Shown here: one piece after another, positions 36,093 to 46,600 of the stretch
Numbering within the stretch: the first letter of the stretch is position 1
How the letters are laid out: each line of letters opens with the position of its first letter
NCBI RefSeq assembly: GCF_900497695.1
Contig: NZ_UIDD01000006.1
Coordinates: forward strand, 62,001-126,000
From: Pseudomonas wadenswilerensis
Lineage (GTDB): Bacteria; Pseudomonadota; Gammaproteobacteria; Pseudomonadales; Pseudomonadaceae
Reading direction: 5' to 3'
Length of the DNA stretch: 64,000 bases
Notes under the pieces: model-generated
Seen by the model: only the letters and a program-made list of their open reading frames with translations
What the model was told of the DNA's origin: nothing
The model's database searches: none
Position numbers and translations under genes: made by a program

Positions 36093-36308
36093 TCAGCCAA
36101 CGGCGTGAAGTTCGTTGAGTCTATGGATACCCGCAGTGCCGGTCATACCGTCCCAGTTGTCGCCGCGTCCTTCGCGCCAGCCATTGATCCATGCCTGGCG
36201 TACAGACGGTAGAGTAAAAGGGCAAAGCTCGCGGGATTTGCCGGTGACCCCATATTGGTAGCCACGTGAAAATGCTCGTTCCAACGGATCACGCTTAAGT
36301 CTTCTCAT
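36093..36308 (-). CDS. rmf: Ribosome modulation factor
   Basis: 71 residues: MRRLKRDPLERAFSRGYQYG, then CPFTLPSVRQAWINGWREGR. This is the full-length, very basic RMF family. It binds 30S subunits in stationary phase to promote 100S hibernating dimers. GAGGG precedes the start. Two hairpins lie 38-72 bases upstream of the start and could sit in its 5' leader. It is followed by a strong terminator. Confidence 0.95.
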   Translation of the reverse strand: MRRLKRDPLERAFSRGYQYGVTGKSRELCPFTLPSVRQAWINGWREGRGDNWDGMTGTAGIHRLNELHAVG

Positions 36309-36345
36309 AGGGTGTTGCCCTCACTTGTTGACTGTAATGTCCCGT

Positions 36346-36379
36346 CGACCTCTAGAAGGTCGGGCAGAATCGTTCTGCC
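36346..36379 (-). promoter_or_regulatory. Tandem hairpins upstream of rmf
   Basis: Two adjacent small hairpins: a 6-bp stem CGACCT/AGGTCG (36346-36362), and the perfect 7-bp stem GGCAGAA/TTCTGCC with a TCG loop (36363-36379). If the rmf transcript starts upstream, both are in its leader and may affect its stability or translation. No T-run is associated. Confidence 0.45.
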
Positions 36380-36847
36380 GGTTTGCGCTCGCTGCCGGCG
36401 TCGCGAGCGGAAGTGTTGCCCCGTTGCGGTGACAACCTGAGACCAGTTCTAACCAATGCACGACACAGTGTGAATGATCGTTTTGTCATAAGGACGTAAC
36501 CTTTCATAGGGTCAGAGGATAAGTAAATAAATGCGTCTGATTAGGATCTGACGCAAAGCCCGCTATGATCAGGGTTTGCTCTATAGCGAAGTCATCTGGC
36601 CATCGCTATGTGATAATTTGTAACAACGAAGGTAAAACGACGAAGGGTCATTTTCCCCGGTTTTTTGCCTGAATTTTTCATTCTGCCCGGCAATCAAAGA
36701 CTTTTCAGCCCATGGCAAAAGTCAGATTGGCGGGCGGCCCGGCGCTAAAAGAGCGCCACTCGAACGCTGTGGAAAGGCGTTCGATTAAACATCGGAAGGG
36801 CGATGCGCTTGCCTTTCCACTTTATTGCTCAAGGCTCTGGATACCCC
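36380..36847. other. Gap between rmf and rlmL, no gene supported
   Basis: 468 bp with lower GC than the surroundings, especially 36470-36680, which contains AT-rich words such as AAGTAAATAAATGCG. It separates divergent rmf and rlmL and should hold both promoters. No credible open frame, tRNA or other RNA gene was seen. A small RNA cannot be excluded. Confidence 0.5.
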
Positions 36848-39046
36848 ATGTCGGACCGTTTCGAACTTTACCTCACCTGTCCCAAAGGCCTTGAAGGCCT
36901 GCTTGCCGAAGAAGCCCGCGGCCTCGGCTTGGAAGAAGTGCGCGAGCACACTTCGGCGATTCGCGGCAGCGCCGACATGGAAACCGCCTACCGGCTGTGC
37001 CTGTGGTCGCGCCTGGGCAACCGCGTGCTGCTGGTGCTCAAGCGCTTCAACATGAAAAACGCCGACGATCTCTACGACGGCGTCAATGAAGTCGAGTGGC
37101 AGGATCACCTGGAAGCCAGCGGTTCGCTGGCAGTTGAGTTCAGCGGCCACGGCTCGGGTATCGACAACACCCATTTCGGCGCCTTGAAGGTCAAGGACGC
37201 GATCGTCGACAAACTGCGCACCAGCAGCGGCGAACGCCCGTCGGTGGACAAGCTCAACCCTGACCTGCGCGTGCACCTGCGCCTGGAACGCGGTGAGGCG
37301 ATCCTGTCTCTGGACCTGTCCGGCCACAGCCTGCACCAGCGCGGTTACCGCCTGCAGCAAGGCGCCGCGCCACTGAAGGAAAACCTCGCGGCGGCGATAT
37401 TGATCCGTGCCGGCTGGCCACGTATTGCTGCCGAAGGCGGTGCCCTGGCCGACCCGATGTGCGGTGTCGGGACCTTCCTGGTCGAAGCGGCAATGATCGC
37501 CGCCGATATCGCACCGAACCTGCGCCGCGAACGTTGGGGTTTCAGCGCCTGGCTCGGCCACGTGCCAGCACTGTGGCGCAAACTCCATGATGAAGCGCTG
37601 GCCCGCGCCGAAGCTGGCCTGGCCCGTCCACCGTTGTGGATCCGTGGTTATGAAGCCGACCCGCGCTTGATCCAGCCGGGGCGCAACAACGTTGAGCGCG
37701 CAGGCCTGAGCGACTGGGTGAAGATCTACCAGGGCGAAGTCGGCAGCTTCGAGCCGCGCCCGGACCAGAACCAGAAAGGCCTGGTGATCTGCAACCCGCC
37801 ATACGGCGAGCGCCTGGGCGATGAAGCCAGCCTGTTGTACCTCTACCAGAATCTTGGCGAGCGTCTGCGCCAGGCCTGCCTGAACTGGGAAGCGGCGGTG
37901 TTCACTGGCGCGCCGGACCTGGGCAAGCGCATGGGTATCCGTAGCCACAAGCAATACGCTTTCTGGAACGGCGCCTTGCCGTGCAAGCTGCTGCTGATCA
38001 AGGTCCAGCCGGACCAGTTTGTTACCGGCGAGCGCCGTCAGCCGGAGCGCAACGGCGAAGCTGCCGAGCAGCGTTCACCCGCAGCCGTGGCCAGCGAGCC
38101 GGCTCGTTTGAGCGAAGGCGGGCAGATGTTCGCCAACCGCCTGCAAAAGAACCTCAAGCAATTGGGCAAGTGGGCCAAGCGCGACAACGTCAGCTGTTAT
38201 CGCCTGTACGATGCCGACATGCCCGAGTACGCCCTGGCCATCGACCTGTATCAGGATTGGGTGCACGTGCAGGAATACGCCGCGCCGCGTTCGATCGACC
38301 CGGAGAAAGCCCAGGCGCGTCTGTTCGACGCCCTGGCAGCGATTCCGCAAGCCCTGGGCATCGACCAGAGCCGGGTGGTGGTCAAGCGCCGCGAGCGCCA
38401 GACCGGTACCCGCCAATACGAGCGCCAAAGCACCCAGGGCCAGTTCCTGGAGGTGCAGGAGGGCGGCGTCAAACTGTTGGTCAACCTCACTGATTACCTG
38501 GACACCGGCCTGTTCCTCGATCACCGTCCGATGCGCTTGCGCATTCAGCGTGAAGCGGCCGGTAAGCGCTTCCTCAACCTGTTCTGCTACACCGCCACCG
38601 CCAGTGTGCATGCGGCCAAGGGGGGCGCGCGCAGCACCACCAGCGTCGACCTGTCGAAAACCTACCTGGACTGGGCGCGGCGCAACCTGTCGCTCAACGG
38701 TTTCTCGGACAAGAACCGACTGGAGCAGGGCGATGTCATGGCCTGGTTGCAAGCCTGTCGCGACGAGTACGAGCTGATCTTCATCGACCCGCCGACCTTC
38801 TCCAACTCCAAGCGCATGGAAGGGGTGTTCGACGTGCAGCGCGATCATGTCGAGTTGCTCGACCTGGCCGTAGCGCGTCTGGCGCCGGGCGGTGTGCTGT
38901 ACTTCTCGAACAACTTCCGCAAGTTCCAGCTCGACGAAAACCTGGCTGAACGCTATGCCGTGGAAGAGATCACCGCCCAGACCCTGGACCCGGATTTTGC
39001 CCGTAACAGCAAGATTCACCGGGCATGGAAAATTCAGGCGCGCTGA
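36848..39046 (+). CDS. rlmL: Bifunctional 23S rRNA methyltransferase RlmKL
   Basis: 732 residues from ATG 36848 (MSDRFELYLTCPKGLEGLLA). An N-terminal THUMP domain is followed by a first methyltransferase domain (MCGVGTFLVEAAMIAADIAP, catalytic VICNPPYGERLGDE) that makes m2G2445. A second domain (RFLNLFCYTATASVHAAKGG, FIDPPTFSNSKRMEG) makes m7G2069. The length is that of the RlmL-RlmK fusion found in gamma-proteobacteria. The start is weakly defined; ATG 36803 is in frame but lacks family similarity. Confidence 0.95.
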   Translation: MSDRFELYLTCPKGLEGLLAEEARGLGLEEVREHTSAIRGSADMETAYRLCLWSRLGNRVLLVLKRFNMKNADDLYDGVNEVEWQDHLEASGSLAVEFSGHGSGIDNTHFGALKVKDAIVDKLRTSSGERPSVDKLNPDLRVHLRLERGEAILSLDLSGHSLHQRGYRLQQGAAPLKENLAAAILIRAGWPRIAAEGGALADPMCGVGTFLVEAAMIAADIAPNLRRERWGFSAWLGHVPALWRKLHDEALARAEAGLARPPLWIRGYEADPRLIQPGRNNVERAGLSDWVKIYQGEVGSFEPRPDQNQKGLVICNPPYGERLGDEASLLYLYQNLGERLRQACLNWEAAVFTGAPDLGKRMGIRSHKQYAFWNGALPCKLLLIKVQPDQFVTGERRQPERNGEAAEQRSPAAVASEPARLSEGGQMFANRLQKNLKQLGKWAKRDNVSCYRLYDADMPEYALAIDLYQDWVHVQEYAAPRSIDPEKAQARLFDALAAIPQALGIDQSRVVVKRRERQTGTRQYERQSTQGQFLEVQEGGVKLLVNLTDYLDTGLFLDHRPMRLRIQREAAGKRFLNLFCYTATASVHAAKGGARSTTSVDLSKTYLDWARRNLSLNGFSDKNRLEQGDVMAWLQACRDEYELIFIDPPTFSNSKRMEGVFDVQRDHVELLDLAVARLAPGGVLYFSNNFRKFQLDENLAERYAVEEITAQTLDPDFARNSKIHRAWKIQAR

Positions 39047-39148
39047 TCGGCTGATTGTCGCGGGCGATGATTGCTTCGTTAATGGCTAATGGCTATAACT
39101 CAATCAGAGCCTGCGATCCGCTGGACGCTGGCGTTTTGAGTGCTTTCT

Positions 39149-41542
39149 ATGTCGATGCACGCCGCTCGTCCGAAGATGCTCGGCTTTGTCAGCGAAGAGG
39201 TTTCCGCCTGGCTGGTGGCCGGGGTGGCGTTTGTGGCCGGCAGCCTGTTGACAGCGCTGCTGGCGCTGGCGACCCATGACCTGTACCGCCAGCAGTTGCG
39301 GCAACGTTTCGAACTGCTGGCCAGTGAGCGTTACAGCCGTATCGAAGAACGCTTCGAGGATCAGGTGCAGCGTCTTGATGGCCTGCGCCGTTTTTTCGTG
39401 TTCTCCTCCAGCGTTACCCTCGCCGAGTTCAACGGCTATGCCCAGCCCTTGCTGTACCGCACCCAGGCCTATGCCTGGGCGCCGCGGGTGGCTGGCGAGA
39501 CGCGTGCTGCATTCGAACAAAGTGCGGCGCAGCTCCTGGGCAAACCCTTTGCAATCTACGAACTCGATGACGCCGGCACTTTGCAGGTCGCTACGCAACG
39601 GGCGCTCTATTATCCGGTTTTCTACACCCAGGCCCTGAGCCGCCAGGCCCAGCCGTTGGGGCTGGATATGCTGTCCCAGCCGCTGCGTCAGGCTGCCCTC
39701 GATCGCGCCCGGCAACCGGGCAGCATGGCCGTCTCGGCGCCCCTTAACCTGACCAATGTCGACCCGGCCTACGCGCGCGGGGTGCTGATGGTTGCACCGG
39801 TATTTGCCCCGGGCAACGCTGCAACGTCCCCCGACGGCTATGTATTGGCGGTGATCAGCTTGCAGCAGTTGATGGCCGAAGGTCTGCCCAGCCCGAGCCA
39901 GGACAACCTGATGGTGCGCATTCTCGACCTGTCCGGGCAAGGCCAGCATGAAGTGCTGTTCCAGTCCGGCAATGAAGGCGCCGACACTGATCTGGCCGCC
40001 AGCCACCTGTTGCGCCTGGCCGATCATGACTATCAACTGGATATCCAGCCCAGCCTGGCGTTCATGGACGCCAACCGCTCCTCGGCGGTCAACGCCGTGG
40101 TGCTGCTCGGCGGCTTGCTCAGCCTGTTGCTCAGTGCCTTGCTGTTCAGCCTGTTCGGCCAGCGCCAGCGGGCCTTGACCCTGGTCGAGCAGCGTACCGC
40201 CGAGTTGCGCGTCAGCGAACAGTCCCTGCGTGATACCCACAGCCAACTGCGCAGCGTGCTGGATGCCGCCACCCAGGTGGCGATCATTGCCACCAGTCTG
40301 CGCGGGGTGATCAGTACCTTCAACGCCGGTGCCGAACGCATGCTCGGCTATCACAGTGCTGAGGTCATCGGCCAGCTGACCCTTGAAGATCTGATATCGC
40401 CGCAGGAGCTGCAGACGCGTGCGCGGGCGTTGAGCCAGCGCTACGGCCGTGAGGTCAGTCCGGCTCAGGCGATGTTTGCCGAGACGGTCCAGGAGGGCGA
40501 GAGCGAACCGGGCGAGTGGACCCTGTTGCGCAAGGATGGCAGCCACCTGCTGGCCAATATGCTGGTTACCGCGGTGCTCGACGAGCACGGCCTGTGGGTC
40601 GGGCACCTGGCCATTTGTATCGACGTGACTGAACGCAAGCGCGTGCACGAGGCGCTGGCGGCCCGTGACCGGCTACTGGAAAAACTCAGCGCCGAGGTGC
40701 CTGGCGGCATTTATCAGTTTCGCCTCGATCCCGACGGCAGTTCCTGCTTCAGCTACGCCAGCGAGGGCTTGCGCGACATCTACGAGATAGATCCGCAGCG
40801 CCTGCGCGAGGACGCTACGGCGGTGTTCGAGCGCATTCACCCCGACGACCTGGCGCAGTTGCGTGCTTCGATCCGCTATTCCGCCGATCACCTGACGCCC
40901 TGGCGTGAAGAGTACCGAGTGCTGCTGCCGGTGGCCGGGATGCGCTGGATACGCGGTGAAGCTACACCGGAGCCGGCCGATCAGGGCGGTACCTTGTGGC
41001 ATGGCTACCTGACGGATATCTCCGATCTGAAACGCGTCGAGGAGGAGCTGCGGGCACTGTCGGTGACCGACGCGCTGACCGGCATCCACAACCGTCGTTA
41101 CTTTCAGGAGCGGCTCAAAGCCGAGCTCGAGCGGGCCCAGCGCGACAATCAGGACCTGGCCGTGATCATGCTGGACATCGACCACTTCAAACGGATCAAC
41201 GACCTCTACGGCCATGCTGTGGGCGATCATGTGTTGCGCAGCCTGTGCCAGCGCATCAATCATCGCCTGCGCCGTACCGACGTGTTCTGCCGTCTGGGCG
41301 GCGAGGAGTTCATGGTCTTGTGCCCGGGCAGCAATGCCGGGCAGGCCTACACCCTGGCCATGGAGCTCTGGCAGGGCCTGCGCAGCGTGGCGGTGGACGG
41401 TGTCGGTGTGGTCACGGCGAGTTTCGGTGTGGCCGGCTGGCGCCCGGGGGAGGGCGCCGATGCCTTGCTGCTGCGTGCCGACTCGGGGGTTTACGCGGCC
41501 AAGCAGGCTGGCCGCGACCGGGTCGAGAGCGAACTGCCCTGA
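39149..41542 (+). CDS. Membrane diguanylate cyclase with CHASE, PAS and GGDEF domains
   Basis: 797 residues from ATG 39149; ATG 39155 is close behind. A membrane helix (VSAWLVAGVAFVAGSLLTAL) is followed by a periplasmic CHASE-like sensor of about 220 residues, a second helix (AVNAVVLLGGLLSLLLSALL), then two PAS/PAC domains. The C-terminal GGDEF domain has the active-site signature RLGGEEFMVLCPG and the product-inhibition site RRTD five residues before it. It should make cyclic di-GMP and be feedback-inhibited. It has no EAL domain. It converges on dacB, sharing a palindrome over both stops. Confidence 0.93.
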   Translation: MSMHAARPKMLGFVSEEVSAWLVAGVAFVAGSLLTALLALATHDLYRQQLRQRFELLASERYSRIEERFEDQVQRLDGLRRFFVFSSSVTLAEFNGYAQPLLYRTQAYAWAPRVAGETRAAFEQSAAQLLGKPFAIYELDDAGTLQVATQRALYYPVFYTQALSRQAQPLGLDMLSQPLRQAALDRARQPGSMAVSAPLNLTNVDPAYARGVLMVAPVFAPGNAATSPDGYVLAVISLQQLMAEGLPSPSQDNLMVRILDLSGQGQHEVLFQSGNEGADTDLAASHLLRLADHDYQLDIQPSLAFMDANRSSAVNAVVLLGGLLSLLLSALLFSLFGQRQRALTLVEQRTAELRVSEQSLRDTHSQLRSVLDAATQVAIIATSLRGVISTFNAGAERMLGYHSAEVIGQLTLEDLISPQELQTRARALSQRYGREVSPAQAMFAETVQEGESEPGEWTLLRKDGSHLLANMLVTAVLDEHGLWVGHLAICIDVTERKRVHEALAARDRLLEKLSAEVPGGIYQFRLDPDGSSCFSYASEGLRDIYEIDPQRLREDATAVFERIHPDDLAQLRASIRYSADHLTPWREEYRVLLPVAGMRWIRGEATPEPADQGGTLWHGYLTDISDLKRVEEELRALSVTDALTGIHNRRYFQERLKAELERAQRDNQDLAVIMLDIDHFKRINDLYGHAVGDHVLRSLCQRINHRLRRTDVFCRLGGEEFMVLCPGSNAGQAYTLAMELWQGLRSVAVDGVGVVTASFGVAGWRPGEGADALLLRADSGVYAAKQAGRDRVESELP

Positions 41543-41556
41543 GCCAGGCTCAGGGC
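41536..41556. terminator. Palindrome spanning the stops of two converging genes
   Basis: GCCCTGAGCC-A-GGCTCAGGGC is a perfect 10-bp inverted repeat with a one-base centre. The TGA of the cyclase gene is in one arm and the stop of dacB in the other. No T-runs flank it, so termination strength is uncertain. Confidence 0.55.
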
Positions 41557-43013
41557 TGAACGGCGGCGGTGCGGTTGACCAGTTTCGGCTGGCGGTACAG
41601 GTCGAGCAGGACCTGGTCGAGCACTGCCGAGGCACCCCAGGGTTTCGGATCGTTGAGGATCGCGGCTACTGCCCAGGTATTGCCGTTGCTGTCGCGGCTG
41701 AAACCGGCGATGGCGCGGACGGTGTTCAGGGTGCCGGTCTTGATGTGCGCTTCACCGGTCATGGCAGTGCGCTTGAGGCGCTTGCGCATGGTGCCGTCCA
41801 TCCCCACCAGCGGCATCGAGCTGATGAACTCGGCGGCGTACGGGCTGTTCCAGGCGGCCTGCAGCAGGGCGGCCATTTCCCGGGTGCTGACCCGTTCGGC
41901 GCGGGACAGGCCCGAGCCGTTTTCCATGATCAGGTGCGGCGCGGTAATGCCTTTTTTCGCCAGCCACTGGCGCACCACACGCTGGGCGGCGCGGGCGTCG
42001 TCGCCATCGGCATCGGTACGGAACTGCGCGCCCAGGCTCAGGAACAGCTGCTGGGCCATGGTGTTGTTACTGTATTTGTTGATGTCGCGGATGATCTCCA
42101 CCAGGTCCGGGGAGAAGGCGCGGGCCAGCAGGCGGGCGTTCTTCGGGACGTTGTCGACCCGGTCGCGGCCCTGGATGCTGCCGCCCAGCTCGTTCCAGAT
42201 GGCGCGCACGGCACCGGCGGCGTAGGACGGGTGATCGAGCAGCGACAAGTAGGTCTGCGAGTTGCAGCCATCGCCCAGCTGGCCGCTGACCACGACGCTG
42301 ACGCCGTCGGCCTGTACCACCGGGTTGTAGCGCACGTCACCGCTGCACTGCTTGGAATTGACTGCCTTGACCTGGTTGTCGATGCGGATGTTGGCGATCG
42401 GCGGCTCGACCGACACCAGGACTTTGCCACCGTCGTTGCGGGCAACGAAGCGCAAGGCCTTGAGGTTGATCAGCAGCGAGTCGGGTTTGACCAGAAAGGG
42501 CTTGTTTTCATCACCGCCGTCGTCGTTGAACTGCGGCAATTGCGGCTGGACGAAATGGCTGCGATCGAGCACCAGGTCACCGCTGATGGTCTGCACGCCG
42601 TTGGCGCGCAGGTCGCGCATCAGCAGCCAGAGCTTTTCCATGTTCAGTTTCGGGTCGCCACCGCCCTTGAGGTACAGGTTGCCCTGCAACACGCCATTGC
42701 GCAGCGGGCCGTCGCTGTAGAACTCGGTTTTCCACTGGTGGGTTGGGCCGAGCATTTCCAGGGCGGCGTAGGTGGTGACCAGCTTCATGGTCGAGGCCGG
42801 GTTGACCGAGACATCGGCATTGAACACGGTCGGGGTACCCGGGCCGTTGAGCGGCAGCATAACCAGCGACAGGGCCGAGTCCTGCAGTTTGTTGGTTTTC
42901 AATGCCTGCTGCACTTTTGGCGAAAGCGTGGTGTTGACCGCAGCCGCGTGGCTGGAAAGCGCCAGCGGCATCAGCAGGCCGGCAAGCAGAAGAGGGCGAA
43001 GAGATCTGATCAT
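41550..43013 (-). CDS. dacB: D-alanyl-D-alanine carboxypeptidase/endopeptidase (PBP4 type)
   Basis: 487 residues with a signal peptide (LLLAGLLMPLALSSHAAAVN). The three penicillin-binding motifs are present: SxxK in VNPASTMKLVTTYAALEML, SxN in NKYSNNTMAQQLFLSLG, and KTG in HIKTGTLNTVRAIAGFSRD. The large insertion between the first two is typical of class C, type 4 low-mass PBPs. It trims or cuts peptidoglycan in the periplasm. Confidence 0.95.
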   Translation of the reverse strand: MIRSLRPLLLAGLLMPLALSSHAAAVNTTLSPKVQQALKTNKLQDSALSLVMLPLNGPGTPTVFNADVSVNPASTMKLVTTYAALEMLGPTHQWKTEFYSDGPLRNGVLQGNLYLKGGGDPKLNMEKLWLLMRDLRANGVQTISGDLVLDRSHFVQPQLPQFNDDGGDENKPFLVKPDSLLINLKALRFVARNDGGKVLVSVEPPIANIRIDNQVKAVNSKQCSGDVRYNPVVQADGVSVVVSGQLGDGCNSQTYLSLLDHPSYAAGAVRAIWNELGGSIQGRDRVDNVPKNARLLARAFSPDLVEIIRDINKYSNNTMAQQLFLSLGAQFRTDADGDDARAAQRVVRQWLAKKGITAPHLIMENGSGLSRAERVSTREMAALLQAAWNSPYAAEFISSMPLVGMDGTMRKRLKRTAMTGEAHIKTGTLNTVRAIAGFSRDSNGNTWAVAAILNDPKPWGASAVLDQVLLDLYRQPKLVNRTAAVQP

Positions 43014-43227
43014 GTGCGATAAAACCCTGCGAGCGAGGGGTGAAAAAAACGGAGCGAAAAAAGGTGAAGGCCCCGATACGGAAAAATATAGCGCGCATTA
43101 TGCCCCAAGCCGAACGCCCATGGGCCTGTGAATACAGGATCACACTGCAGCTTATCGGCTTTTATTCCGGCAAGGGCCCGGCGAAACTGCTAAAGTGCCG
43201 CGCGTTAATACTCAAGAGGATTGTTTC

Positions 43228-43572
43228 ATGGCCACTAACCGTTCCCGCCGTCTGCGCAAAAAACTCTGCGTGGATGAATTCCAGGAGCTGGGTTTTGAGC
43301 TGAACCTGGGTTTCAAGGAAGATCTGTCCGACGAAACCATTGATGCCTTCCTCGATGCTTTCCTCGAAGAAGCCATGGATGCCAATGGTCTGGACTATGT
43401 TGGCGGCGACGACTTCGGTCTGGTCTGCAAGGCCGAGCGTGGCTCGGTCACTCCAGAGCAGCGCGCAGCTGTTGAAAGCTGGCTCAAAGGCCGTAACGAG
43501 CTGACCAAGATCGAAGTCAGCCCGCTGCTGGATGCCTGGTATCCGGAAAAGCCGATCAACCCGGCTTCCTGA
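43228..43572 (+). CDS. yggL: YggL-family (DUF469) protein
   Basis: 114 residues from ATG 43228 (MATNRSRRLRKKLCVDEFQE) with AAGAGGA upstream. Conserved blocks include ELGFELNLGF and LDAFLEEAMDANGLDYVGGD. The family binds the 50S ribosomal subunit in E. coli; its role is poorly understood. A strong intrinsic terminator follows directly. Confidence 0.92.
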   Translation: MATNRSRRLRKKLCVDEFQELGFELNLGFKEDLSDETIDAFLDAFLEEAMDANGLDYVGGDDFGLVCKAERGSVTPEQRAAVESWLKGRNELTKIEVSPLLDAWYPEKPINPAS

Positions 43573-43581
43573 TTCCGATGA

Positions 43582-43608
43582 AACGGCGGCCCCAGTGGCC
43601 GCCGTTTT
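43582..43608 (+). terminator. Intrinsic terminator of yggL
   Basis: 10-bp perfect stem AACGGCGGCC/GGCCGCCGTT, five-base loop CCAGT, followed by TTTTCGTTT on the plus strand. Confidence 0.92.
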
Positions 43609-43629
43609 CGTTTCAGCCCCGCCGCCTGT

Positions 43630-46600
43630 TCAGGCATTCCCGCGGGATCCAAGCGGTTGCGCTGGTTGTTCGTGTAGATACTTCTGCAACGCTTCTTCCA
43701 GGGCGCCCATGACGCTGACCACCTGGCGTTGGCGCCGCTCCAGTACAGGCGCCGCCTGGCTGGCCTGGCAATCGGCTTCCAGTTGCTCGCAGGCCTTGAT
43801 CAAGCCGTTGGCCTGAATGATCCGTGCCGGGCCGAGGATCTTGTGCGCCTGGTTCCTCAGTTGCAGCGCGTCCTTGAGTGGATCGATAGCCTTGAGCAAG
43901 GCGCGGTCGCGTTTGAAACTGCGCAACAGCTCTTTGAGCAACTGGTGCAGATCGTGCACGCTGTCACCCACCACCGGCTCCAGAACCTGCAGGTCGAACG
44001 GCATCGGCGCGGCTGTCTGGCGGCGCGCCTGCACCTGGGGTGCTTGCGCCAGGCGCTGACCCAAGGCGTTGAGGCTGATGGGTTTGAGCAGGCAGTCATC
44101 CATACCGACCTGTTGGCAGCGCTCGCGCACTTCCGGTTGGGCGTTGGCGGTGTAGCCGAGGATGGTGCACGCTGGCCATTGATACTGACGCTCGTGGTCC
44201 CGCACCGCTTCGGCAAACTGGTAGCCATTCATCTGTGGCATGTTGCAGTCGACGATCACCACGTCGAAGTGGCCCTGGTGCCAGGCGCTGAGGCCGCTGA
44301 GACCGTTTTCGGCACTGGCATGTTCCAGTCCCAGGAAGTTCAGTTGCTGGGCGATCAGCAGCAGGTTGGCCGGATGGTCATCGATGACCAGCACTCGCAA
44401 CGGCGGCAGCACGGCATTGGGGAGCGGCGCCGCAGGGGCCGGCTTGGAGGTTTCGGCCAGCAGGGTCAACGGCATGCTGATGCACACGCGGGTGCCCTGG
44501 CCGAACACGCTGTGCAAGGTCAGGTTGCCACCCATTGACTGGCACAGGTCATGGCTGATGGCCAGCCCAAGGCCAGTGCCGCTACGGGCCAGATTGCTGT
44601 CCGGATTGGCCTGGGCAAAGGGCAGAAACAGGCGCTGCTGGTCATCTGCGCGAATACCGATGCCACTGTCCTGAACCGTTACCTGCAGGATGGGCTGGTC
44701 GGGCGCGGGGCCCGGTTCCAGGGTCAGGTGCACGGTGACCTGGCCCTGCTCGGTGAACTTGATCGCGTTGCTGACCAGGTTCGACAGGATCTGCTTGAAG
44801 CGCAAAGGGTCGAGCAGCACCTCACAGCGGGCCTGGGGGGCAATCTCGAGGCTCAGGTGCAAATCCTTCTGTCGGGCCACGCCATCGAACACGCGGCCGA
44901 CCGATTCCACCAGTTCCGCCAGGTTGACCGGTTCAGGCGCCAGGCTCAGGTGCCCGGTCTCGATGCGCGCCATGTCGAGGATATCGCCGATCAAGGCCAG
45001 CAGTTCTCTGGCCGAGTTGTAGGCAACCTCAATGGCCGGACGATCGATATGCCCCTGGTCGCCGCGGGTGAGGGTAAGTTCGAGCATGCCGATGATGGCG
45101 TTCATCGGTGTGCGGATCTCGTGGCTGATGGTCGCCAGGAAGACACTCTTGGCGCGATTGGCGTCATCGGCCCGCTGCTTGGCCAGGCGCAGGTCCTGGA
45201 TCAGTTGGCGGCGCTCGCTGATGTCGATCCAGCCGCCAATAATGCCCTGCACCTCGCCGAGTGAGTCACGGTAAGGCAGGATCCAGTGGTAGATGGTCAG
45301 TTCACGTTCCTTGAGCAGCAAAGGCCGATCAACGATCAACGGGATCCCTTCGCGCATGACCTTCTGGTAATCGGCCTGTATCTGGCTGGCATAGCAGCTG
45401 TCGCCCAGGGTGCTGTCCTGGATGCTTTTACCCAGTACATCGTGAAGCTGCGCTTCTACCGCTTCCAGATAACTGTCGTTACAACTCTGCAACAAGCCGC
45501 CGCGATCACGCACGTACATCGGATGCGGCGTACCGTTGAGCAGGGCGCGCATGAATTCGAGCTGATCGTTCAGGGCCCGTTCGGCGGCCTCGCGTTGCTT
45601 GATCTGGCGGCGCATCCAGGCATTCCAGGCCAGTGACAGCAGCAGCAACAGGCTGGTGCCCAGGACCACCTGGAGGATCAGTCGCTGGTACTTTTGCCAG
45701 TAGGCGTCTGTTTCTGTGCTGTAACCACGCCAGCGACTGTTGATGATGCCCAGCTCTTCCGGCGCGATGCTGAGCAATGCCTTGTCGAGGATCGACGCCA
45801 GTTCCTGGGCGCCCCGGGCAGTGGCCATGGCGAAGGTGGCGGGTTCGGCGCCGACCGAGGAACGGATCATCAGGTCGCGCTGGGAAGCCAGGCTGAAATT
45901 GGCGTTGATCAAGGCGGTGATGGCCGCATCGACGTGCCCGCTGGCCAGCAGCGAGGTGGAGTAGAAGGTGCTCTCCGTCTCGACCAGCTGGATGCCCGGG
46001 AAGCGCTGGCGCAAATCATCGAACAAGGGGCTGTCGCGAGTGAGGGCCAGGCGTCGGCCTGTCATCTGCTCCAGGGAATCGGGCTGGTCAGCGCCCTTGC
46101 GCGTCAACAGTACGTAGGAGTTTTCCAGATAAGGCCGACTGATCGCCAGGGTTCCGGCACGACGCGGGCTGGGTGAGATCGCCGCGATGACATCCGCCTG
46201 ATCATGGTTGAGGCGGTCGATCATGTCACTGATTCCACTGGCCCGCTGCACTTCGAAACGCAGGCCGGTACGCAGGCGGATCAGTTCCAGCAGGTCGGCG
46301 GCAATGCCGCGAAAGTTGCCGGCGCTGTCGAAGAAGGTCAGTGGCGCGGCGGTTTCGTTGACCACCACCCGCACCACCGGATGGCCGCTCAGCCAGCGCT
46401 CTTCGCGTTGTGACAGCTGCAGTTTGCGGTCGGTCAGCAGTACATCGCTACCGGCGCTCCAGCGTTTGAAGAGGCTTTCCCGCGTACTGCTGGACACCGC
46501 GTCGAGGGTGGCGTTGATCAGCTCCAGGAGCATCTGGTTGCTGCGCTGCACGGCGAAGCTGAAACCGACCGGCTCATGTTTACCGAAGTTGGCCATCTTG

